Source: Algibacter sp. L1A34 (GTDB lineage Bacteria; Bacteroidota; Bacteroidia; Flavobacteriales; Flavobacteriaceae). Taken from it: 64,000 bases of DNA. The stretch is from NCBI RefSeq assembly GCF_009796805.1, contig NZ_CP047029.1:3858001-3922000 (forward strand), written 5' to 3'. Positions 48,450 to 57,386 of this stretch are shown piece after piece. The notes under the pieces were generated by a model, which did not search any database, was not told the origin of the DNA, and saw only the letters and a program-made list of their open reading frames with translations. Both the position numbers and the translations under genes were made by a program. The first letter of the stretch is position 1. Each line of letters begins with the position of its first letter.

Positions 48450-51400
48450 ATGACAATAAAAGAATACGTAGAAATAGTAAGCAAAAGACTTCAATCTGGA
48501 ATATCAAGAGAACATTCTTATAGAGGGGACTTGGAAACTCTAATTAGAGAATTAGTACAAGGAATTGAAATAACAAACGAACCTGCGAACGTAACTGATT
48601 GTGGAAATCCAGATTACGTAATTACAAAAGGAAAAATACCTATTGGATATATTGAGGCAAAAGATATTGGGAAAGATTTAAATAGTAAATCTTACAAAGA
48701 ACAATTTGGTCGTTATAAAAAAGCACTCGATAACCTAATAATAACAGATTATGTTTGGTTTCAATTCTTTCAAAACGGAGAATTAGTCCACGAAATCAAA
48801 ATTGGAGAAATTGAAAACAATTCAGTTAAATCAATTCCTGAAAATTTTTCAAAATTTGAGAACTTACTAAAAGACTTTTGCACTCACGTTGGGCAAACCA
48901 TTAAATCGTCAAAAAAACTGGCGGAAATGATGGCTGGAAAAGCTCGTTTATTACAAGATATTTTAGAACGTGCCATAACATCAGATGAAGAAACACAAGA
49001 AAACACTTCTATAAAAGGTCAATATGACACCTTTAAAGAAATCTTGATTCACGATTTACAGCCTAAAGGATTTGCAGATATTTATGCTCAAACTTTGGCT
49101 TACGGAATGTTTGCAGCAAGATTGCACGACCCAACTTTAGACGATTTTAGTAGACAAGAAGCTGCTGAACTAATCCCTAAATCAAATCCTTTTTTACGCA
49201 AACTTTTTGGCTATATCGCAGGTCCAGACATTGACGAAAGAATTGTAACAGTAGTTGACAATCTAGCAGAAGTTTTTCGAGCAACAAATGTTGAACAACT
49301 TTTAAAGAATTTTGGAAAAAGCACACAAACCAACGACCCAATAATTCATTTCTACGAAACATTTTTGGCAGAATATGACCCAAAATTAAGAAAAGCAAGA
49401 GGTGTTTGGTACACACCAGAACCAGTAGTGAATTTTATAGTTCGTGCTGTAGATGATATTTTAAAAACAGAATTTGATTTACCTAAAGGTTTAGCAGATA
49501 CGAGTAAAACAAAAATAAAGTTAAACACACAAACACCTGATAAACGGTCTGCAACTGGTTACAAACAAATAGAAAAAGAAGTACATAAAGTACAAATACT
49601 TGACCCAGCAACTGGAACAGGAACATTTTTAGCAGAAGTTGTGAAGTTTATCTACAACAAGAACTTTAAAGCAATGAAAGGTGCTTGGAGTGGATATGTA
49701 GAAGAACACTTGATACCAAGGTTAAATGGTTTTGAGTTACTAATGGCTTCTTACTCTATGGCACATTTAAAATTAGATATGTTATTAACCGAAACTGGTT
49801 ATAAATCAACTAAAAATGAACGATTAAATATATACTTAACAAATTCGTTAGAAGAACATCATAAAGATACTGGAACGTTATTTTCTAATTGGTTAAGTAG
49901 TGAGGCAAATGAAGCAAATCACATAAAACGTGATACGCCAGTTATGTGCGTCATTGGAAATCCACCATATGCAGTAAGTAGCACCAACAAAGGAGACTGG
50001 ATACAAGGTTTATTAAATGATTATAAAAAGAACCTAAATGAAAGAAAAATTAATCTTGATGACGATTATATAAAGTTTTTAAGATACGGTCAATATTATA
50101 TAGATAAAAATGGAGAAGGTATTTTAGCATACATATCAAACAATAGTTTTATAGATGGTATAACGCATAGACAAATGCGAAAAAATCTACTTGAAACATT
50201 TGATAAGGTTTACATTTTAGATTTGCACGGAAATGCTAAAAAGAAAGAAATTTGTCCAGACGGTTCACCAGACCAAAATGTTTTTGACATTATGCAAGGA
50301 GTTTCCATCAATATCTTTGTAAAAACAGGAAACAAAAAAGTAAACCAATTAGGTAAAGTATTTCATTCAGAACTATTTGGAAAAAGAGATATAAAATACC
50401 CATATCTTTTTGACAATACAATTTCAACTATCAAATGGGAGCTTTTAAAAAACAAGGAACCATATTTCTTTTTTGTACCAAAAGATTTTGAACTAGAAAA
50501 TAGTTATAAAAAAGGATTTAAAGTAAATGATATTCTTCGCCTTAATTCTAATGGAATTGAAACTAAATGTGATGCTTTAGCAATTCAGTTTGAAAATCAA
50601 AAACTTCAAACTGTAATTGCAGACTTTGAAAATAATAGTATTGAAGAATTAAAATCAAAATATACAGAGAAGAAAGACTCTAGTGGTTGGACTTTTACAA
50701 AAGCGAAAGAAAGTATTTTAACTGACACTTTTAACCAAGTAAAAATCAATTACAGACCTTTTGATGTTAGAGAAACAATAATTACCAAAAAATCAGGAGG
50801 CTTTATTGGTCGTTCAAGATTTGAAGTAATGCAACACTTATTACAACCAAATATTGGTCTAATAATTCCAAGACAAACAACTCAAGATTATCGTCATAAT
50901 TTCATTACCGATAAAATAATTGAAGGAAACTTTACGGCTAGTGCTAAAATGTTTGGTTCTGGATGCGTTTTCCCCCTTTATTTATATACTGAAAATAACG
51001 GTCAACAAACTATTGAAAAATCAATAGGTAGAAAACCAAATCTAAATAAAGAAATAGTAGACCAAATAGCAAAAAAATTAGGTTTAAGATTTACCAACGA
51101 AAAAGAAGATACCAAAGGCACGTTTGCCCCAATAGATATTTTAGATTATATCTATGCTGTATTGCACTCATCTACTTGTAGAAAGAAATACAAAGAATTT
51201 CTAAAAATAGATTTCCCAAGAGTTCCTTATCCAAAAGACGAAAAAATCTTCTGGAGTTTAGTGAAACTAGGCAAAGAAATAAGAGAAATTCATCTTTTAG
51301 AAAGTGAAAAAGTTGAAAATTATATTACAAGTTATGAAATGGCAGAAAATGCCGAAAATGACCATAATGTAATTACAACAAAAATCGGAAAGAAAGATTG

Positions 51401-51647
51401 GGAAATAATAGACACCGAAAAGCAACTTGGTAGAATTTGGATAAACGAGAGTAAATATTTTGAAAACATTCCTGTAACTGCTTGGGAGTTTTATATTGGA
51501 GGTTATCAACCTGCTCAAAAATGGTTAAAAGACAGAAAGGAAAGAGAATTGAACTATGAAGATATTTTACATTATCAGAAAATTATAGTAGCTCTGACTG
51601 AAACGAACAGAATAATGAAAGAAATTGACAAAATAGAAATTGAATAA
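48450..51647 (+). CDS. Cassette 6: type IIG restriction-modification enzyme with ISP-type C-terminus
   Basis: A ~1065-residue single-chain restriction-modification protein. The N-terminal nuclease site reads GNPDYVITKG...GYIEAKDIG, a PD-(D/E)xK motif. A helical connector leads to an N6-adenine methyltransferase: VWYTPEPVVNFIVRAVDDIL, SAM motif DPATGTGTFL and catalytic NPPY (CVIGNPPYAV). The C-terminal half has target-recognition and Type_ISP_C features (HSSTCRKKYKEFLKIDFPRV; WEFYIGGYQPAQKWLKDRK). The helicase found in type ISP enzymes is absent. The start is the ATG at 48450; a TTG at 48438 is possible. It would cut unmodified invading DNA. Confidence 0.9.
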   Translation: MTIKEYVEIVSKRLQSGISREHSYRGDLETLIRELVQGIEITNEPANVTDCGNPDYVITKGKIPIGYIEAKDIGKDLNSKSYKEQFGRYKKALDNLIITDYVWFQFFQNGELVHEIKIGEIENNSVKSIPENFSKFENLLKDFCTHVGQTIKSSKKLAEMMAGKARLLQDILERAITSDEETQENTSIKGQYDTFKEILIHDLQPKGFADIYAQTLAYGMFAARLHDPTLDDFSRQEAAELIPKSNPFLRKLFGYIAGPDIDERIVTVVDNLAEVFRATNVEQLLKNFGKSTQTNDPIIHFYETFLAEYDPKLRKARGVWYTPEPVVNFIVRAVDDILKTEFDLPKGLADTSKTKIKLNTQTPDKRSATGYKQIEKEVHKVQILDPATGTGTFLAEVVKFIYNKNFKAMKGAWSGYVEEHLIPRLNGFELLMASYSMAHLKLDMLLTETGYKSTKNERLNIYLTNSLEEHHKDTGTLFSNWLSSEANEANHIKRDTPVMCVIGNPPYAVSSTNKGDWIQGLLNDYKKNLNERKINLDDDYIKFLRYGQYYIDKNGEGILAYISNNSFIDGITHRQMRKNLLETFDKVYILDLHGNAKKKEICPDGSPDQNVFDIMQGVSINIFVKTGNKKVNQLGKVFHSELFGKRDIKYPYLFDNTISTIKWELLKNKEPYFFFVPKDFELENSYKKGFKVNDILRLNSNGIETKCDALAIQFENQKLQTVIADFENNSIEELKSKYTEKKDSSGWTFTKAKESILTDTFNQVKINYRPFDVRETIITKKSGGFIGRSRFEVMQHLLQPNIGLIIPRQTTQDYRHNFITDKIIEGNFTASAKMFGSGCVFPLYLYTENNGQQTIEKSIGRKPNLNKEIVDQIAKKLGLRFTNEKEDTKGTFAPIDILDYIYAVLHSSTCRKKYKEFLKIDFPRVPYPKDEKIFWSLVKLGKEIREIHLLESEKVENYITSYEMAENAENDHNVITTKIGKKDWEIIDTEKQLGRIWINESKYFENIPVTAWEFYIGGYQPAQKWLKDRKERELNYEDILHYQKIIVALTETNRIMKEIDKIEIE

Positions 51648-51748
51648 AGCCAACGCAAGTTCAAGCACATTCAAAGTTTGCTCGTGCCTCACAAATTTAA
51701 AAGAGCTTTCACGCCAACGCTAGCAAGTTTGCGGAAAGAAAAGCCAGA

Positions 51749-51939
51749 CACCTAACAATGTATATAAAAAATAGGGCGGAAAGTGCTAAAACAAAGGCTT
51801 GTGCTTATTTGCAAAGTCCGCCATATTTTTAATTTGTATTTTAGAAAAACGAAAAGATAAAAATAAAATGAAAAATATGGCTAAGTGCAAAACTGAAAAT
51901 AATTGCTTATCAACTGCCCTACTTTTCATATACTAAACG
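51749..51939 (+). repeat. attC-like site 6 (long family)
   Basis: Opens CACCTAAC, complement of the cassette start TTAGGTG (48322). 191 bp. Outer arms GTATATAAAAAATAGGGCGG and CTGCCCTACTTTTCATATAC pair; inner arms CCGCCATATTTTT and AAAAATATGGC. Ends at G of GTTACCATAC. Confidence 0.82.
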
Positions 51940-51954
51940 TTACCATACATACGA

Positions 51955-52689
51955 ATGAACATTTTCGGATTTAACAAAAAACAGGAATATTCAGCAAAGG
52001 ATATTTTAAAACAACTTGACAAGTGTGCGGAAGATTATACTTTTCCAATGCTTGACAATGGATATGTTTATCCTATTCATTCTAAATTGAGTGCATATCG
52101 CGATGAAAAACGTTGGGCATTGATAATAGAAGTAATCGGATTTAATTATCGTGGTGGTGGACATAATGGGATTAGTAATTGTTTGCACGTATTTGGAAAT
52201 TGTATTGACACAAAACCAGGAACTGATAATGCAAATTTTATTTACTTAACAGATAATAGTTCGGACTTTCCAACCTTTGACGAGGAATATGAAGAAAGTC
52301 TAAATCCAAATGCAAAATCTACTAAATTGAGAGGTAAAAGTATTGAGATTATCCATAATCGGGAATTTTATCTAAATAAAGGAATTGAATTAGAAGAAGA
52401 GGATAAAATTTTCGTGTGGGAATTTTTGAGAGGTTTAGAACCAGAATATAATAATGATTTTGTTGCTACCGAAAAGGAAATACGAGAACGAATTCCAACC
52501 AATTTGCCGAAAATTATGGAGCTGACTGAATGGAATCATCCTGACTGTGCTGATTCTGAACTTCCGAGCAAAAACGAAACTTTTAAGCAAATAGTGAAAG
52601 TTTTAGAAACTGGAAAAACTGAATTTTATAAACCAACAAAAAAGCCAAATAATCATTGGAGAAATTGGCCTGATGGAGGAACATTATGA
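51955..52689 (+). CDS. Cassette 7: conserved hypothetical (DUF7003-like)
   Basis: A 244-residue soluble protein beginning 15 bases after the cassette junction. The core WALIIEVIGFNYRGGGHNGI followed by NCLHVFGNCI and PGTDNANFIYLTDNSSDFPT is distinctive and recalls a family labelled DUF7003 in flavobacteria; the label is from memory. The C-terminal half carries REFYLNKGIELEEEDKIFVW and WNHPDCADSELPS. No signal peptide. Possible nuclease or immunity-like roles are guesses; function unknown. Confidence 0.7.
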   Translation: MNIFGFNKKQEYSAKDILKQLDKCAEDYTFPMLDNGYVYPIHSKLSAYRDEKRWALIIEVIGFNYRGGGHNGISNCLHVFGNCIDTKPGTDNANFIYLTDNSSDFPTFDEEYEESLNPNAKSTKLRGKSIEIIHNREFYLNKGIELEEEDKIFVWEFLRGLEPEYNNDFVATEKEIRERIPTNLPKIMELTEWNHPDCADSELPSKNETFKQIVKVLETGKTEFYKPTKKPNNHWRNWPDGGTL

Positions 52690-52697
52690 AAAAGTAC

Positions 52698-52828
52698 GTA
52701 TGGTAACACCGTATATAATTTATTGCTGGCTTCTTGCTTACTTGCGAAAGTCCTCACGGACTTTCTTTGTCGGTAATTATTTACTAAATTAGGTGCTTAA
52801 AACACGCAACAAACCATATACAACAACG
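52698..52828 (+). repeat. attC-like site 7
   Basis: Opens GTATGGTAAC, complement of TTACCATAC at the cassette start (51940). Arms GTATATAATTTATTGC and GCAACAAACCATATAC; central stem GAAAGTCC/GGACTTTC, a covarying version. Ends at G of GTTATGTGC. Confidence 0.88.
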
Positions 52829-52862
52829 TTATGTGCAAGCGCAAAAAAATGCAAAACTAATA

Positions 52863-53504
52863 ATGAATAAACAATTTTTCATAACTATAATAATACTTTT
52901 CAACTTCAACATTATAATTGGACAAACGGAAATAATAGTGCCTGAATTTGACGACAATTACAGCAAAACCGTTCAAATACTTGAAAAAGGAAAAACTGAT
53001 ATTGATTATAAATCATTCAGAGAAAGTTTCATTGAGAGTAAACAATTCAAAATTGCGTCTGAAAAAAGTATTGAATTTAAGGAATTGAAAAAAAAAATGT
53101 ATCTACAAATGTCTGAATCGAAATATGAGAGTCTGATTAATACAACAAAAAAAATGTTGAGTATTGATTATACAAGTATGACAGCTCATAAAATATTAAG
53201 ACAGACTTATAAAATTGTTGGAGATACTATAAATGAGGGGAAATATAAAACAATTCAATTTGGACTTTTAAAATCGATAGTTAATGATGGAGATGGAAAA
53301 TCGTGTGAAAATGGTTGGTCTGTTATTCAAATATCAGAGGAATACTTTATTTTAAATATGCTTGGTGTTGTATTAGATACTCAAAGCATAGATGATGGAA
53401 TTTGTGACCGAATGGAAGTTGTTGATGAAAATGGAGAAAAGAAAACCTATTATTTTGAAATAAATAATGTAATAAAAGGGAGAGAAAATCTAAAAGAAAA
53501 ATAA
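52863..53504 (+). CDS. Cassette 8: exported DUF4919 protein
   Basis: A 213-residue protein with a signal peptide (FFITIIILFNFNIIIGQ). The body matches DUF4919: LEKGKTDIDYKSFRESFIES, MLSIDYTSMTAHKILRQTYK, FGLLKSIVNDGDGKSCENGW and EEYFILNMLG. The family is common in flavobacteria; function unknown. The ATG at 52863 gives the signal peptide; a GTG at 52833 would extend into the cassette boundary. Confidence 0.8.
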   Translation: MNKQFFITIIILFNFNIIIGQTEIIVPEFDDNYSKTVQILEKGKTDIDYKSFRESFIESKQFKIASEKSIEFKELKKKMYLQMSESKYESLINTTKKMLSIDYTSMTAHKILRQTYKIVGDTINEGKYKTIQFGLLKSIVNDGDGKSCENGWSVIQISEEYFILNMLGVVLDTQSIDDGICDRMEVVDENGEKKTYYFEINNVIKGRENLKEK

Positions 53505-53509
53505 AGCCA

Positions 53510-53695
53510 GCACATAACAACGTGTAAAAAACATAGGGCGGTTTGGGCTAAATTTAAAAGCTTGTGCTTCTTTATGATGTCGCCAAATTTTCAATTTGGC
53601 ATTTAGAAAAAATAAAAGCAAAATATGTAAATTTGGCTTAGTGAGAATTCGAAAGACAGTGCTTATCCTCTGCCCTACGTTCCTTACACCAAACG
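53510..53695 (+). repeat. attC-like site 8 (long family)
   Basis: Opens GCACATAAC, complement of TTATGTGC (52829). 186 bp; outer arms with ATAGGGCGG and TGCCCTACG; inner arms GCCAAATTTTC and related AAATTTGGC. Ends at G of GTTGGTGGT. Confidence 0.82.
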
Positions 53696-53735
53696 TTGGT
53701 GGTAATTAACAGAAACACTCTGAATAATAGAAATT

Positions 53736-54956
53736 ATGAGGTTGAAAAATTTGATTTTAGAAAATATAGGACCATTCAAAACGGCTGAATTAGATTTTAT
53801 TTCTAATGAACAAGAGTTAGATTATCCACCTGTTATTTGTATTACTGGAGAAAATGGCACCGGAAAATCTATAATATTAGATGCTATACGTAGCCTTTTT
53901 AAAGGTCGTTTTTCTGGTGTTGAAAGAGAAATAACATCTTCTAAACAGTTTTTAATTAAAACAAATTTAGTTATAAATGGTACTGATAAAGTTTTCTCAT
54001 CAAACAAAAAATTTGACGGAAAACAAAATCTTGATACTAATGATATGGCTATAAATCGATTATTTCATTCTCAATTTGACCCCCCATACGAAAAGGATTT
54101 TATTTTGGACTATTGGACATCAAAATTGTCTAATGATAATTTTGGAATAACAAGCATTACTGCAGTTGAAGCAAAAAAATACTTAGATGATTCACTATCT
54201 GGAATTCACAAAAATATTGATTTAACTAAAATTATTTCATTTTTTGATTATCTAAAAGACAGTACAAACGAACAAGAAAAAGAATTAGGCTCTTCTTTAT
54301 ATTCAATATTAGAAGATATAATTAATTTATCTATTTCAAAAGGGAAACTATCGCACGTTTCTCGAATAAACTTAAAGCCAATTGTTAAAATTGGAAATAA
54401 TGAAATAACTTTAGATAAGTTAAGTAGTGGTAATCTTTATCTAATTCAACGTTTCACAAGTTTATTAAGCCAAGTTTATTCAATATGTGCGTTAAATGAC
54501 AAGCCTATTTCCGATTATAAGAATATAAAAGGTCTTCTGTTAATTGATGAAGCTGAAAATCATTTACATCCGAAATGGCAGAAGGTATTTTTACAAAATA
54601 TACTTACTCTTTTCCCAAAGCTTCAAATTATAGTTTCAACACATTCACCTTTTATAGTTTCTTCAATCAAAAATTCTCGAATTTATGTTTGCAAAAGCCA
54701 AATTGATTTTTCTATAGTTGAAGAGGAAACCGATTATTATATTAACAAACCAATTGAAGAAATTTTACTCAGCCCACTCTTCAATACTAATAATTTTAGT
54801 GATGAAATATCAAAACTTCTTGAGGAGAGAAAAGATGCTATTGAAAATAAGAAAAACGAAAAAATTAAAACTATTGAAAAGAAATTATTAGAAATTAATC
54901 CTGAATATTTCAATTATTTAAATCTAGACTCAATTATAAAATCAATTAAAAAATGA
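53736..54956 (+). CDS. Cassette 9: PtuA-like ATPase of a Septu-type defence pair
   Basis: A 406-residue ABC/OLD-like ATPase. Residues 1-45 open MRLKNLILENIGPFKTAELD and reach Walker A GENGTGKSIILDAIRSLFKG. Later come the signature-like DKLSSGNLYLIQRF, Walker B LLLIDEAENHLHPKWQ (~267) and the H-loop IIVSTHSPFIVSSIK. It overlaps the HNH gene by 4 bases (ATGA). An ATPase of this kind followed by a short HNH protein is the Septu (PtuA/PtuB) arrangement, which protects against phage. Retron-linked versions carry an extra reverse transcriptase, absent here. Confidence 0.85.
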   Translation: MRLKNLILENIGPFKTAELDFISNEQELDYPPVICITGENGTGKSIILDAIRSLFKGRFSGVEREITSSKQFLIKTNLVINGTDKVFSSNKKFDGKQNLDTNDMAINRLFHSQFDPPYEKDFILDYWTSKLSNDNFGITSITAVEAKKYLDDSLSGIHKNIDLTKIISFFDYLKDSTNEQEKELGSSLYSILEDIINLSISKGKLSHVSRINLKPIVKIGNNEITLDKLSSGNLYLIQRFTSLLSQVYSICALNDKPISDYKNIKGLLLIDEAENHLHPKWQKVFLQNILTLFPKLQIIVSTHSPFIVSSIKNSRIYVCKSQIDFSIVEEETDYYINKPIEEILLSPLFNTNNFSDEISKLLEERKDAIENKKNEKIKTIEKKLLEINPEYFNYLNLDSIIKSIKK

Positions 54957-55597
54957 GAGGAATTTCAAGGCTTCCTGAACCTCAAATTTTAATTGACAGA
55001 AAAATTACTTGGCGAGACAATTATATTGCTTCAGGAAAAAAAAGACCAGATTCAAGTAAATATGCACACAATACTGTTAAGACTCAGTTAGAGTCAATGA
55101 GTTTCCACAAATGCTTTTATTGTGAAACAAAACTAAAGGGAAAGCGCAAAGAGGTTGACCATCATATTGAAGTGAGTGTTGATAAAACTCTATCTTATGA
55201 ATGGGATAATTTGTATCTATCTTGTGATAACTGTAATGGTAAAATACCTCATTCTACTATTTCAATTCAAGATGCACTTGACCCTTGTAGACATACAGAT
55301 GTTACAATAAAAGAACATTTGACTTATGAGAACGAATTTATTCAACCTAGAAACAATTCTGTATTAGGACTAAGAACAATCAAAAAATATAGGCTTGATA
55401 GGGAGTTATTAGATAATCGAAGATTAAAACAGTTAAATAACTTTCTTCAGCTTTTCATAGAAATCAGAAATGCTCAACAAATTGAAGCTCGAAATCATTT
55501 AACTGAAGCTGAATTAAATGCTATTTATAGTTTCAAACGAATAGACAATTCATTTTCTTTAATGTTTGAATTGATAATAGAACATTATGGCTTATAA
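54953..55597 (+). CDS. Cassette 9: PtuB-like HNH endonuclease
   Basis: A 214-residue HNH nuclease. After the N-terminal MRGISRLPEPQILIDRKITW, zinc ligands Cys54/Cys57 (KCFYCETKL) and Cys91/Cys94 (LSCDNCNGKI) bracket the catalytic VDHHIEVS and WDNLYLSC. The C-terminal half is helical. The domain order matches PtuB/TIGR02646-type proteins. It is translationally coupled to the ATPase, which probably controls its DNA cleavage on infection. Confidence 0.87.
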   Translation: MRGISRLPEPQILIDRKITWRDNYIASGKKRPDSSKYAHNTVKTQLESMSFHKCFYCETKLKGKRKEVDHHIEVSVDKTLSYEWDNLYLSCDNCNGKIPHSTISIQDALDPCRHTDVTIKEHLTYENEFIQPRNNSVLGLRTIKKYRLDRELLDNRRLKQLNNFLQLFIEIRNAQQIEARNHLTEAELNAIYSFKRIDNSFSLMFELIIEHYGL

Positions 55598-55601
55598 TAA
55601 C

Positions 55602-55795
55602 TACCACCAACACGGTATAAAAAACATAGGGCGTTTGTGATAAACCGAAAGGTCTGTGAATATTAACAAAGTCCGCTAAATATAAAATTTGGCGTTTATA
55701 GTAAAAAAGATAAAAGCAAAATATTTATATTTAGCTAAGTAATAAACCGAAACGATAGTGCTTATCACCTGCCCTACGATTTCTTATACTTAACG
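55602..55795 (+). repeat. attC-like site 9 (long family)
   Basis: Opens TACCACCAAC, complement of TTGGTGGTA (53696). 194 bp; outer arms with ATAGGGCG and TGCCCTACG; ends at G of GTTGTAAAAC. Confidence 0.82.
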
Positions 55796-55806
55796 TTGTA
55801 AAACAT

Positions 55807-56403
55807 TTGAAAAAAAATCTGAACATACAGAAAAACATCATCAAACTGATTTTAATATTGGTTTGCGGAATCACATACGGACAAACTGAAATATTAGGAA
55901 AAGTGATTAGCGGAGTTTCTGGCGAAAGGCCAATTTCGGATATTTATGTTCAAGAATTGATTACTAAACAACCATTAATTATGGCTGACAGTTTAGGTTA
56001 TTTCCGAATTGAATATCTTGAACCTAACAAAAAGTATATAATAGAAATATCTGGATTCGGTTACGGAATACAAAAGTTTGACGTCGAAACAAAAAGCGGA
56101 ATGAATAAAGTGACGTTTGAATTAAAAGCGGATTGTGAATATAATGCTGAACGTGCAGAATTTGACTGGAAAAATGGAACGGCTAATTTATTGCTTGTTG
56201 GTTCAATAGCACCAATTGCAAACTCACCTTCCGACAAGCGTTTTGAGAAAAAATTTAAAATTAAATATTTAGACTTTGGTTGCGAACCACCAATTGCCGA
56301 ATGTTTAAAAGAATATAATAAGCGAATTTTTGAACTTATGGACAATAAATACGGAATGAAATGGCGGAAAAAAGTACGTTCTGATGTTGAATATTTGGAA
56401 TAA
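55807..56403 (+). CDS. Cassette 10: exported CarboxypepD_reg-like protein
   Basis: A 198-residue protein from a TTG start 11 bases after the cassette junction. The signal peptide (IIKLILILVCGITYGQ) precedes a carboxypeptidase regulatory-like beta-sandwich (~27-105: EILGKVISGVSGERPISDIY, MADSLGYFRIEYLEPNKKYI) of the kind that binds partners or sugars at the surface. The tail has four Cys (DCEYN, DFGCEPPIAECLKEYN). Function unknown. Confidence 0.75.
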   Translation: MKKNLNIQKNIIKLILILVCGITYGQTEILGKVISGVSGERPISDIYVQELITKQPLIMADSLGYFRIEYLEPNKKYIIEISGFGYGIQKFDVETKSGMNKVTFELKADCEYNAERAEFDWKNGTANLLLVGSIAPIANSPSDKRFEKKFKIKYLDFGCEPPIAECLKEYNKRIFELMDNKYGMKWRKKVRSDVEYLE

Positions 56404-56408
56404 AAAAC

Positions 56409-56540
56409 GTTTTACAACACCGTGTATAATTAATTGCTAGGTTCTTCACTACTTGCGAATATTCCTGCGGAATATTCACGGGTTCGTAAAAGTTTGCAAA
56501 CTTAGTTGCTTAACCACGCAACTAACCATACACAAAACCG
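56409..56540 (+). repeat. attC-like site 10
   Basis: Opens GTTTTACAAC, complement of GTTGTAAAAC (55795). Arms GTGTATAATTAATTGC and GCAACTAACCATACAC; central stem GAATATTCC/GGAATATTC with TGC loop. Ends at G of GTTGCCCAC. Confidence 0.88.
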
Positions 56541-56564
56541 TTGCCCACAATATAACACGACAAT

Positions 56565-57272
56565 ATGAAAAGAACATTTATAGGAACAATTTTTACTTTG
56601 ACTTTATGCTTATTTACAACTCTTGGATTTTCGCAATCGAAAGAAATTAAAATCGAATTTTTAGGAAATTGTGGATTATATTTAACTGATGGAACAACTA
56701 ATATCTACACAGATTTTCCATATAAATCTGGAGCACACGGTTATATGGAATTTGACGAATCAGAATTAGATAGTATAAAGGAAAACTCAATATTTATTTT
56801 TACTCACAAACATTCTGACCATTACTCAAAAAAGAATTTAAAAAAGGTGATTAAAGAAAAAGGCGGAACGAAATACGGAGTTTCAAACATATCTGAATTG
56901 GAAGAGTTGAATAAAACTCTAAATGACTTTGAGATTAAAGCATTCAAAACCAAGCATAAAGTTTTTGGAATAAACTTCAGACACTATTCATATTTAATAA
57001 CTTGGCACGGAAAGAGAATTTACTTATCTGGCGATACAACTAATCCAGAAACTATTGGAAAAATAAAAAATATCGACTTGGCATTTATCCCATATTGGCT
57101 TTACGAAAATGCTAAAGAAGAAAATATTGAAATTGATGCAGATGAAATCGGAATTTACCACTTACATCCAGCAGAAATTAAGCCTGCAGAAAAATTCTTT
57201 AAAGACAAAAAAAACGAGCATCCATTAACCGAACAAGGCAAAATAATTACGATTGAATTACAAACTGAATAA
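56565..57272 (+). CDS. Cassette 11: exported MBL-fold hydrolase
   Basis: A 235-residue protein with a signal peptide (FTLTLCLFTTLGFSQS) and a metallo-beta-lactamase fold. The metal site motif is FTHKHSDHYSKKNL (HxHxDH-like), with later ligands in FRHYSYLITWHGKRIYLSGD and the C-terminal IYHLHPAE. The layout resembles UlaG-like MBL hydrolases. Substrate unknown. Its attC-like site is interrupted by an IS3-family element. Confidence 0.82.
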   Translation: MKRTFIGTIFTLTLCLFTTLGFSQSKEIKIEFLGNCGLYLTDGTTNIYTDFPYKSGAHGYMEFDESELDSIKENSIFIFTHKHSDHYSKKNLKKVIKEKGGTKYGVSNISELEELNKTLNDFEIKAFKTKHKVFGINFRHYSYLITWHGKRIYLSGDTTNPETIGKIKNIDLAFIPYWLYENAKEENIEIDADEIGIYHLHPAEIKPAEKFFKDKKNEHPLTEQGKIITIELQTE

Positions 57273-57386
57273 AATACTGTGGGCAACACCGTATATAATT
57301 TATTGCTTGGTTCTCGCTTACTTACGAAAATCCTCGCGGATTTTGAACTGCCCCCAAAAAGTTAGACACTATTTGAGGGTATTATT

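Noticed and set aside
56453-56650. A 65-codon frame before the MBL gene
   Set aside because: It reads through attC-like site 10 and overlaps the real signal peptide in another frame.
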